6,145 nucleotides of DNA from JAAXTT01 sp964530215 (lineage in GTDB: Bacteria > Bacillota > Desulfotomaculia > Desulfotomaculales > Desulfocucumaceae): assembly GCA_964530215.1 (NCBI GenBank), contig CAZHAJ010000113.1, positions 1-6,145 of the forward strand, in the 5' to 3' direction. This document shows positions 1 through 5,053 of this stretch, piece by piece. How positions within the stretch are numbered: position 1 is the stretch's first letter; the number at the start of each line of letters is the position of its first letter. The translations under genes were made by a program, and so were the position numbers. The notes under the pieces were generated by a model that did no database searches, was not told the origin of the DNA, and was given only the letters and a program-made list of their open reading frames with translations.

Positions 1-483
1 AGGGAACTGATGAGTAAAATCAGGGAAAAAGTAAAGGGTGTCTCTATTAGTACCGATGTTATTGTGGGTTTCCCGGGGGAAAGTGATGAACAGTTTAAAA
101 ATACATATAACCTGATTGAAGAATTAAAATTTTCTTTTTTACATGTTTTTAGATATTCACCCAGGAAAGGAACTGCGGCTGCAGGATTTAAGGACCAGAT
201 TTCCTTGGCTGTAAAGGATGAGCGCAGTAATCAGTTAATCTTATTGGGGGAAAAACTTTTATCAGATTTCTATAGCAAACATATAAACACAGAAGCAGAT
301 GTCCTGTTGGAGGATGAATACAGTGGGAAAGAGGATATGATAAAGGGCTATACCGCCAACTACCTCCCTGTTGCGGTTCCGGGAAATAAAAATTTAAGAG
401 GTTGTATGGTTAAAGTAAAGATAGTGGATATGCTGCAAGACGTATTATTGGGCAGAATTATAGAAATTAACGGAAGGATTTAA
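1..483 (+). CDS. mtaB: tRNA (N6-threonylcarbamoyladenosine(37)-C2)-methylthiotransferase MtaB, C-terminal part
   Basis: The reading frame is open from base 1, so the gene begins upstream; 160 residues plus the stop are present. Two blocks are characteristic of the methylthiotransferase family: TDVIVGFPGE near the start, in the last third of the radical SAM barrel, and HVFRYSPRKGTAA about 35 residues later. The last 65 or so residues fit a TRAM domain, the RNA-binding module that ends these enzymes, including GYTANYLPVAVPG and the closing VLLGRIIEI. The N-terminal UPF0004 domain and the CxxxCxxC cluster lie outside the window. The family adds a methylthio group to t6A at position 37 of ANN-decoding tRNAs in the cytoplasm, using S-adenosylmethionine and two 4Fe-4S clusters. 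MtaB is preferred over MiaB or RimO from the wording of these motifs and from the neighbouring rpsU/floA locus, as in Bacillus (yqeV). The internal ATG at 10 is not the true start. Confidence 0.9.
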   Translation, partial: RELMSKIREKVKGVSISTDVIVGFPGESDEQFKNTYNLIEELKFSFLHVFRYSPRKGTAAAGFKDQISLAVKDERSNQLILLGEKLLSDFYSKHINTEADVLLEDEYSGKEDMIKGYTANYLPVAVPGNKNLRGCMVKVKIVDMLQDVLLGRIIEINGRI

Positions 484-549
484 TAGGTTTTTGTTGAATA
501 ATATCATAAGCGTGACAAAGTTAATTCCAGGTTGAGAGGGGGTGCAGGA

Positions 550-891
550 TTGCAGGATTGTATATTTTGTAAAATTATCAAAAAGGAAATTCCATCAGAA
601 ATAGTATATGAAAATAGCAATTTATTGGTTTTTAAAGATATTAATCCTGTTGCTCCGGTACACCTTTTAATAATACCTAAGAAGCACATTCCTACGTTTT
701 TTGATTTAGAAAAAGACGATATTCAAGTTTTGGGTGAAATCCAGTTGGCGGCTGCCAATTTAGCTCAGGAGATGGGTCTTGAAGATGGTTATAGGTTGAT
801 AGGTAACTGTAATAAAGATGCCGGTCAGGTGGTTTTTCATATCCACTATCATTTACTGGCAGGGAGGCAGTTTAACTGGCCTCCGGGGTAG
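550..891 (+). CDS. HIT family (HinT-like) nucleotide-binding hydrolase
   Basis: A 113-residue protein, the usual length for HinT/PKCI-type proteins. The histidine triad HIHYHLL lies at residues 97-103 (His97, His99, His101), and the middle or last of these is the catalytic nucleophile position in the family. An N-terminal CIFC pair (Cys4, Cys7) and His46 in PKKHIP fit the zinc-site variant seen in many bacterial members. The C-terminus NWPPG is also typical. HIT proteins of this group hydrolyse purine nucleoside phosphoramidates and acyl-adenylates in the cytoplasm; the physiological substrate cannot be told from sequence. The start chosen is TTG at 550, because GAGAGGGGG at 534-542 sits 7 bases before it and the family usually begins just before the CxFC motif. 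A TTG at 532 would lie before that site and add six residues. It follows mtaB by 66 bases and is probably cotranscribed with it. Confidence 0.93.
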   Translation: MQDCIFCKIIKKEIPSEIVYENSNLLVFKDINPVAPVHLLIIPKKHIPTFFDLEKDDIQVLGEIQLAAANLAQEMGLEDGYRLIGNCNKDAGQVVFHIHYHLLAGRQFNWPPG

Positions 892-921
892 TTGACTACA
901 TTTAATTATCAATGTTATAAT
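892..921 (+). promoter_or_regulatory. Sigma-A-type promoter for rpsU
   Basis: TTGACT (892-897) and a perfect TATAAT (916-921) are separated by 18 bases, in an AT-rich stretch directly after the HIT stop codon. Transcription would start near 928, giving a 5' leader of about 75 bases before rpsU. This is the best promoter match in the window and suits a ribosomal protein gene. Confidence 0.85.
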
Positions 922-955
922 AATTTAGTATGCAGTTTTTCAACGGGGTGTTTTA

Positions 956-1024
956 ATGGTTGGAAAGTTTTCTGTAAGTCCGCCGGAGGGAGGGATAAAG
1001 AATGGCAGAGGTACGTGTCGGTAA
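956..1024 (+). CDS. Possible 22-codon upstream ORF overlapping the rpsU start
   Basis: ATG at 956 follows CGGGGTG (944-950) by 5 bases and opens a 22-codon frame, MVGKFSVSPPEGGIKNGRGT plus two residues, ending at TAA 1022-1024. It lies wholly inside the transcript expected from the 892-921 promoter, reads through the rpsU ribosome binding site and ends 23 bases inside rpsU in another frame. That arrangement could couple or modulate rpsU translation. The peptide resembles nothing I recognise, so chance is a serious alternative. Confidence 0.2.
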   Translation: MVGKFSVSPPEGGIKNGRGTCR

Positions 1025-1181
1025 GAACGAAACATTAGATAGCGCCCTCCGACGTTTTAAACGCAACTGTCAAAAGGCCGGTGTGTTAGCGGAGGCCAGG
1101 AAGCATGAACATTACGAAAAGCCTAGTGTGAAACGAAAGAAAAAATCAGAAGCAGCAAGAAAACGTAAATTCAAAACTTGA
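1002..1181 (+). CDS. rpsU: 30S ribosomal protein S21
   Basis: A 59-residue, strongly basic protein beginning MAEVRVGKNETLDSALRRFK and ending in a lysine/arginine-rich tail (KRKKKSEAARKRK). These are the hallmarks of bacterial S21, and the length is normal for Firmicutes. S21 is a late-assembling protein of the small subunit near the platform and the anti-Shine-Dalgarno end of 16S rRNA, where it helps mRNA binding during initiation. ATG 1002 is preceded by a long purine run (GGAGGGAGGG, 985-994) 7 bases upstream. The gene has its own promoter (892-921) and a hairpin terminator (1218-1246), so it can be expressed as a single-gene transcript. In Bacillus, rpsU is followed by yqeY; here the next gene is the NfeD protein and yqeY is absent. 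Confidence 0.97.
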   Translation: MAEVRVGKNETLDSALRRFKRNCQKAGVLAEARKHEHYEKPSVKRKKKSEAARKRKFKT

Positions 1182-1217
1182 TTTATTAGCTGCCCAGCGG
1201 GTGGTTATAAGCAGTAG

Positions 1218-1246
1218 GGAATGCCCGGCACTATGCCGGGCATTCC
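1218..1246 (+). terminator. Hairpin terminator after rpsU
   Basis: A perfect 13-bp stem (GGAATGCCCGGCA, 1218-1230, with its complement at 1234-1246) closes a 3-base loop (CTA). It is followed by TAATAATTATTATA. The GC-rich stem and its place 36 bases after the rpsU stop make it a convincing intrinsic terminator. The downstream tract is AT-rich rather than a clean T run, so termination may be partial, with some read-through to the NfeD gene. Confidence 0.75.
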
Positions 1247-1261
1247 TAATAATTATTATAC

Positions 1262-1291
1262 TTGACGTGTTTAATATGGTTGGAATATGCT
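1262..1291 (+). promoter_or_regulatory. Probable promoter for the NfeD-floA operon
   Basis: TTGACG (1262-1267) and TATGCT (1286-1291) are separated by 18 bases, placed after the rpsU terminator and about 20 bases before the NfeD ribosome binding site. The -35 matches the sigma-A consensus at five of six positions and the -10 at four of six. In Bacillus the equivalent operon is driven by sigma-W; I see no TGAAAC/CGTA pair of that kind here. Confidence 0.55.
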
Positions 1292-1326
1292 AAAAATAAG
1301 CCATAAACCTAAGGAGGTTTACTAAG

Positions 1327-1824
1327 GTGATTCCTGAATTATATGTCTGGATTTCAATACTGCTATTTATATTGGGCATATTGGCTTTGATCTTGGAAGT
1401 TTTTCTTGTGCCGGGTTTTGGTGTGTCGGGAGTTGCCGGCATTATTTTCATTGCCTGGGGAATAATGCTTTTGTCAAGTGATGTCGCCCAGACCACAATG
1501 TCCTTAGTAATTGCCCTTATAGCAACATTGGCGGTATTTATTGCGGGTGTTAAATTATCAACCAAATTTAATGTCTGGCAAAGGCTCACATTGGGCACAA
1601 AGCAAGAAATGGATTTGGGATACTCAGCTCCAATGCCAGATTTAATTAACTACAAAGGCCGTACCGGAACAGCTTTAACACCATTGAGACCTTCCGGTAC
1701 TATTGATGTTTCCGGTCACCGGCTAGATGTGGTTACCGGTGGTGAATACATTCCCCAGGGCACATCAGTACAAGTGGTCCAAGTGGAGGGTGCCAGAGTG
1801 GTGGTAAGGGCAATAGAAGAATAG
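1327..1824 (+). CDS. nfeD: Short NfeD family membrane protein (flotillin partner)
   Basis: A 165-residue protein with three predicted membrane helices (about residues 5-28, 31-51 and 57-75) followed by a soluble NfeD/OB-fold domain (about 107-163). The domain shows the family pattern KGRTGTALTPLRPSGTIDV, then GHRLDVVTGGEYIPQGTSV, ending in a beta strand with VEGARVVVRAI. The N-terminal ClpP-like serine protease domain of long NfeD proteins is missing, so this is the short class (YqeZ is the long-form counterpart in the Bacillus operon). Short NfeD proteins are encoded next to flotillins and thought to act with them in membrane microdomains; the exact role is unsettled. The GTG start at 1327 is set by a near-perfect AAGGAGG at 1311-1317. 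floA follows after 164 bases that hold a mini-ORF. Confidence 0.92.
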   Translation: MIPELYVWISILLFILGILALILEVFLVPGFGVSGVAGIIFIAWGIMLLSSDVAQTTMSLVIALIATLAVFIAGVKLSTKFNVWQRLTLGTKQEMDLGYSAPMPDLINYKGRTGTALTPLRPSGTIDVSGHRLDVVTGGEYIPQGTSVQVVQVEGARVVVRAIEE

Positions 1825-1899
1825 GCTTCTGAAGCGAGCAATTAAATAAAGAGAGTTATACATAAAAACTAAATCTGGAACATTATGATAAGGCAGCTT

Positions 1900-1955
1900 A
1901 AGGTGGTGCAGTTATGTTTGCTTTATTAAGTACAATTATTTTTCTAGCTATAATA
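1900..1955 (+). repeat. Upstream copy of a diverged direct repeat of the floA ribosome binding site and N-terminus
   Basis: Bases 1900-1955 match 1975-2030 (the floA ribosome binding site and its first 14 codons) without gaps at a 75-base offset. By my count 46 of 56 positions are identical. Both copies have AAGGTGG 7 bases before the ATG. In the coding part the eight differences all fall at codon positions 1 or 3. The divergence shows the duplication is real and not an assembly repeat. Confidence 0.9.
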
Positions 1956-1961
1956 GTGTAA
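1914..1961 (+). CDS. 15-residue hydrophobic mini-ORF paralogous to the FloA N-terminus
   Basis: ATG 1914 has a good ribosome binding site (AAGGTGG, 1900-1906, 7-base spacing) and encodes MFALLSTIIFLAIIV before TAA at 1959-1961. The FloA N-terminus is MFAFLSSFIFLALII: 10 of 15 residues are identical and the rest are conservative. The product would be a single short membrane-inserting peptide corresponding to the FloA membrane anchor. It could be the stub left after deletion of most of a tandem floA copy, a translated leader controlling floA, or a small membrane peptide. Translation is plausible from the ribosome binding site; function is unknown. Confidence 0.4.
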   Translation: MFALLSTIIFLAIIV

Positions 1962-1974
1962 GACAAAAAAACTA

Positions 1975-2030
1975 AAGGTGGTGTGGTTATGTTTGCTTTT
2001 TTAAGCTCATTTATTTTTTTAGCGCTGATA
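1975..2030 (+). repeat. Downstream copy of the direct repeat (floA start region)
   Basis: Partner of the repeat at 1900-1955. It contains the ribosome binding site AAGGTGG (1975-1981) and the first 14 codons of floA. The coding frame stays open here, whereas the upstream copy ends after 15 codons. Confidence 0.9.
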
Positions 2031-2986
2031 ATCATAGCTGTGGTAGTGATTTTCAGCTTCATTCCGGTGGGTCTTTGGATTTCAGCTTTAGCTGCCGGGG
2101 TTCGAATCGGAATATTTACCCTTATAGGTATGAGATTGCGCAGGGTCCCGCCGGGACAAATTGTCGGTCCCTTAATCAAAGCGGTTAAAGCTGGGGTAGA
2201 TGTATCCGTTAACAAGCTGGAAGCACATTTTTTAGCCGGTGGAAATGTTGACAGAGTGGTAAACTCTCTGATTGCTTCTGCCAGGGCAAATATTCCCCTT
2301 CCTTTTGAACGTTCTGCAGCCATTGATTTGGCCGGAAGGGACGTACTAGAAGCCGTTCAGATGAGTGTTAACCCAAAAGTTATACAAACACCGTTGATTT
2401 CGGCAGTTGCCAAGGACGGCATCGAAGTCAAGGTGGTGGCTAGGNNNNNNNNNNTGTGAGGGCTAATATTGATCGCTTAGTGGGTGGTGCCGGTACGGAA
2501 ACAATATTGGCCAGAGTGGGAGAAGGAGTTGTAAGTACGGTGGGAAGCTCAGCATCCCATAAAGAGGTGCTGGAAAATCCCGACTCTATATCCCGAGCAG
2601 TGCTAGAAGCCGGATTGGATGCAGGTACAGCCTATGAGATACTGTCTATAGATATTGCGGATGTTGATGTTGGTCGAAATATCGGTGCTCAACTGCAGAC
2701 TGACCAAGCCGAAGCCGATAAACGTATTGCCCAAGCCAAAGCAGAAGAAAGAAGAGCAATGGCAGTGGCAAAGGAACAGGAAATGAAAGCCTTTGTTGAG
2801 GAAATGAGAGCCAGAGTGGTGGAAGCTGAGGCTGAGGTGCCCAAGGGTATTGCTGATGCCTTCCGTCAAGGCAACATAGGTGTGATGGACTATTATAATA
2901 TACAGAACTTAATGGCAGATACAAAAATGCGTCAGGGAATATCCAGTCATGTGGAAGAAAACCCCGGTACCGATGACCAAGTATAG
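1989..2986 (+). CDS. floA: Flotillin-like protein FloA (crossed by an assembly gap)
   Basis: The two parts flanking the N run are the two halves of one FloA: 152 residues before and 176 after. With two missing residues the total is 330, against about 331 for Bacillus FloA. The N-terminus is a hydrophobic anchor (about residues 3-25) with a second hydrophobic stretch (27-48), followed by the SPFH domain (RRVPPGQIVGPLIKAVKAG, later VRANIDRLVGGAGTE and ARVGEGVVSTVGSS). An alanine/glutamate-rich coiled coil follows at about 235-282 (QTDQAEADKRIAQAKAEERR onward), then GNIGVMDYYNIQN. FloA oligomerises at the inner face of the membrane and organises functional microdomains that host signalling, secretion and protease complexes. 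ATG 1989 is chosen from AAGGTGG at 1975-1981; a GTG at 1983 is too close to it. The apparent frame change at 2445-2454 comes from the N run, not from a broken gene. NfeD is upstream as expected. Confidence 0.95.
2445..2454. other. Run of 10 N: assembly gap inside floA
   Basis: Ten undetermined bases separate the codons for ...VKVVAR from those for VRANID.... FloA proteins read ...ARVTVRANI... here, so the missing residues are expected to be Val-Thr. With the T at 2455 supplying the last base of the Thr codon, the true gap should be 5 bases. A gap of length 2 modulo 3 is needed to restore the frame, and 5 satisfies this while 10 does not. Confidence 0.85.
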
Positions 2987-2997
2987 GCGGTGAAATT

Positions 2998-3420
2998 ATG
3001 CGGTTATTACAGGATGACTATGATGACAGGCCTCTTTTTGGCCCCTGGAACGGACCAGAAACTCCAAGGCTACCGGATAATGAGCCAATACCTGATGATA
3101 TTCTGACACCATCTGATAACGAAGAAGAGAGAATTCAAAGTTATAATGAGTCTGGGGATGATGGTTACCAAGATTTTTTTGAGGAAACTGTGGCTTCTGT
3201 TCAGGAAGGTGTCCCGGAAGGGGAATCCAATGTCAAACAAAAGCATTTTTTCCCCGAGGTTCAAGATAAAAATTTGCACCAAATTAAGGAAAAGATTGCA
3301 GCGACTTCTGCAGGCAGTGGTTTTATGTGTAAACTATTTATGTCCGAGGGAATTATCGCCGGGATAATTATGTCGGAAGTTTTGGGTCCCAGGAAGGGTG
3401 CAGTTAGGAGGCGTGGGTAA
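2998..3420 (+). CDS. Hypothetical acidic protein of the floA locus
   Basis: I do not recognise this 140-residue protein. ATG 2998 lies 11 bases after the floA stop with AGGCGGTG (2985-2992) in front, so it is translated from the floA transcript. Three parts can be seen. Residues 1-75 are acidic and proline-rich (RPLFGPWNGPETPRLPDNEP, then many Asp/Glu), probably disordered. A linker with KQKHFFPEVQDKNLHQIKEKI covers about 79-100. A hydrophobic C-terminal segment, residues 107-130, contains two MSE motifs (MSEGIIAGI and MSEVLGPRK) and is followed by the basic tail RKGAVRRRG. There is no signal peptide. The hydrophobic segment plus basic tail could touch the membrane or FloA; this is inference only. 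Its position matches yqfB in the Bacillus floA operon, but I cannot show homology. Its stop TAA shares its last base with the likely start of the next gene. Confidence 0.8.
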   Translation: MRLLQDDYDDRPLFGPWNGPETPRLPDNEPIPDDILTPSDNEEERIQSYNESGDDGYQDFFEETVASVQEGVPEGESNVKQKHFFPEVQDKNLHQIKEKIAATSAGSGFMCKLFMSEGIIAGIIMSEVLGPRKGAVRRRG

Positions 3421-3422
3421 CG
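3406..3422 (+). promoter_or_regulatory. Ribosome binding site and ACG start of the amidase gene
   Basis: AGGAGG at 3406-3411 lies 8 bases before ACG 3420-3422, the spacing expected of a start codon. The ACG overlaps the TAA of the preceding gene as TAACG, where TAATG would be the usual coupling overlap. No ATG, GTG, TTG or CTG occurs in this frame between the in-frame stop TAG at 3405-3407 and the ATG at 3450. Confidence 0.6.
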
Positions 3423-4250
3423 GATAGCCTAAAAGTAGCTGTATGCCAAATGTCGGTGGTGCAGGACAAAGCAGTAAACCTCACCACCGCAAAAATTATG
3501 ATAAAAGAAGCAGCGGCAGAGGGTGCAAAACTTATTGTTTTGCCGGAAATGTTTAACTGTCCATACGATACAGAACTTTTCCCAATTTACGCAGAGGAAT
3601 ATCCCCAAGGTAGTACTTATAAAATGCTTTCTGAAACTGCCATTGAGGAAAGTGTATACTTAGTAGGGGGTTCAATGCCTGAGAAGGAAGGTTCCAAAAT
3701 ATACAACAGCAGCTTTGTTTTTTGGCCCCAAGGTCAGCTTCTGGGAAGACACAGGAAATTACACCTTTTTGATATTGATCTGCCGGGGAATTTTAGGGTT
3801 ATGGAGTCAGAAATACTTGCCCAGGGCAGCCAGGCCACAATTTTTGAAACAGGATTTGGACGTATCGGAGTTGTAATTTGCTATGATTTAAGATTTCCTG
3901 AACTATTTAGGCTAATGGCTTTGGATGGAGTACGTGTCGTTGTAATACCCGCTGCATTTAATACCGTAACGGGACCGGCTCATTGGGAGATTTTGCTGAG
4001 AACCCGAGCCATCGATAATCAAATGTATATTATTGCTGCCTCCCCTGCGAGGTATAGGATAAAATCATATGAGGTTTATGGTTATTCCATGATGGTGGAT
4101 CCTTGGGGGGAAATAATATCCAAAGCAGGTGAAGGGGAGCAGACTATTGCAGATTATTTGTATAAAGATCGTTTGGAAGAAATAAAATCAAAAATACCTA
4201 TATTGGATCACAGGCGCACTGATTTGTATGATATATTGAAGAAATATTGA
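3420..4250 (+). CDS. Carbon-nitrogen hydrolase, omega-amidase (Nit2)-like
   Basis: A nitrilase-superfamily enzyme of 276 residues when read from ACG 3420. The catalytic Glu-Lys-Cys triad is present: Glu43 in IVLPEMFNCPYD, Lys113 in HRKLHLFDIDLPG, and Cys154 in VVICYDLRFPEL. The segments HLFDIDLPG, TGPAHWE, LRTRAIDNQMY and ASPAR, and the closing IPILDHRRTDLYD, are close to the Nit2/omega-amidase branch, which hydrolyses alpha-ketoglutaramate and alpha-ketosuccinamate to the keto acid plus ammonia. The activity is inferred from family resemblance. The start is chosen because residues LKVAVCQM, the first beta strand of the fold, lie before the ATG at 3450; starting there would give 266 residues without that strand. 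The gene overlaps the previous stop by one base and precedes larB by 25 bases, so it is probably cotranscribed and translationally coupled. Confidence 0.88.
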   Translation, partial: TDSLKVAVCQMSVVQDKAVNLTTAKIMIKEAAAEGAKLIVLPEMFNCPYDTELFPIYAEEYPQGSTYKMLSETAIEESVYLVGGSMPEKEGSKIYNSSFVFWPQGQLLGRHRKLHLFDIDLPGNFRVMESEILAQGSQATIFETGFGRIGVVICYDLRFPELFRLMALDGVRVVVIPAAFNTVTGPAHWEILLRTRAIDNQMYIIAASPARYRIKSYEVYGYSMMVDPWGEIISKAGEGEQTIADYLYKDRLEEIKSKIPILDHRRTDLYDILKKY

Positions 4251-4275
4251 CATGGCGTTTCTAGGAAGTGACCTA

Positions 4276-5052
4276 ATGGAAATCAACAGGTTGAAAAAAA
4301 TATTGAATAATTTATCTGGTCAAAAAATTACGGTAGATCAGGCTATGGAACAGCTTAAAGGATTGCCGTATCAGGATTTAAAGTATGCTAAAATTGACCA
4401 CCATAGAGGACTGCGCTGTGGTTTTTCTGAAGTAATCTTTTGCCGGGGCAAAAATCCTCATCAAATAGGTGAAATCTTTCGCAACTTAGCTTTGGTCAAC
4501 TCTACGGTGATTGGTACTTTGGCAGACCCCCACATTTATGAGGTTGTTAAAGAAGTATGTCCGGGGATTGAATACTTTCCAGAAGCCCGGTGCCTGGTTT
4601 TAGGTATGCCGGAAAAACCTCTGTATTTAGGTAAAATTTTGGTTATAAGTGCTGGTACAGCAGATATTCCGGTTGCGGAAGAGGCAGTGGTCTGTGCTAT
4701 GGCTATGGGAAATTCGGTGGAGCGCCTTTTTGATGTTGGTGTGGCGGGACTTCACCGTTTATTAAATCATCAGGATATTATTCGCCAAGCAGCGGTAATA
4801 ATTGTGGTAGCGGGTATGGAAGGAGCTCTTCCCAGTGTTGTGGGGGGGCTGACTGACCGTCCGGTGATAGCAGTGCCAACCAGCATCGGATACGGAGCCA
4901 GTTTTGGGGGATTGGCTGCTTTGTTGGCTATGTTGAACAGTTGTGCAGCGGGGGTAAGTGTAGTTAATATTGATAACGGATTTGGAGCAGCGGCCATGGC
5001 AACCTCAATAAACAGATCTATCCAAGGTTTGATTGAAGCCGGGAGAGGATAA
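4276..5052 (+). CDS. larB: Nickel pincer cofactor biosynthesis protein LarB
   Basis: A 258-residue protein. The N-terminal part has the LarB signature around residues 36-60 (KIDHHRGLRCGFSEVIFCRG, then KNPHQI). The C-terminal part is the PurE-like domain, with VISAGTADIPVAEEAV, VAGMEGALPSVVGGL, PVIAVPTSIGYGASFGG and VNIDNGFGAAAMA. Cys223 in LNSCAAG corresponds in position to the cysteine reported to bind the substrate pyridinium ring in Lactobacillus LarB. LarB carboxylates nicotinic acid adenine dinucleotide and cleaves it to pyridinium-3,5-biscarboxylic acid mononucleotide, the first step to the nickel-pincer nucleotide of LarA-type racemases. ATG 4276 is chosen over the in-frame ATG 4252 because AGGAAGTG (4263-4270) precedes it at good spacing, while 4252 has little in front. 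LarC and LarE are not in the window. Confidence 0.93.
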   Translation: MEINRLKKILNNLSGQKITVDQAMEQLKGLPYQDLKYAKIDHHRGLRCGFSEVIFCRGKNPHQIGEIFRNLALVNSTVIGTLADPHIYEVVKEVCPGIEYFPEARCLVLGMPEKPLYLGKILVISAGTADIPVAEEAVVCAMAMGNSVERLFDVGVAGLHRLLNHQDIIRQAAVIIVVAGMEGALPSVVGGLTDRPVIAVPTSIGYGASFGGLAALLAMLNSCAAGVSVVNIDNGFGAAAMATSINRSIQGLIEAGRG

Positions 5053-5053
5053 C

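Noticed and set aside
1218..1246. Inverted repeat as a mobile element end or operator
   Set aside because: It is a single copy with a 3-base loop directly after rpsU, which fits a terminator; no transposase or target duplication is nearby.
1898..2323. Open minus-strand frame of 141 codons opposite the floA start
   Set aside because: It lies antisense to floA, has proline/threonine-rich composition typical of a reversed hydrophobic coding strand, and its internal repetition is just the direct repeat read backwards.
2445..2460. floA as a pseudogene with a frameshift
   Set aside because: Both halves are highly conserved and the frame change coincides exactly with the N run; a 5-base gap restores full length.
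3146..3367. Second plus-strand frame of 73 codons inside the acidic protein gene
   Set aside because: It lacks a ribosome binding site, and the 2998-3420 frame is better placed after floA with its own site.
3450..3452. ATG 3450 as the amidase start
   Set aside because: It would delete the conserved first beta strand (LKVAVCQM), and no strong ribosome binding site precedes it; AGGAGG points to 3420 instead.
4252..4275. Earlier ATG (4252) as the larB start
   Set aside because: It is in frame but lies one base after the amidase stop with no clear ribosome binding site, while ATG 4276 has AGGAAGTG at good spacing and gives the usual LarB N-terminus.
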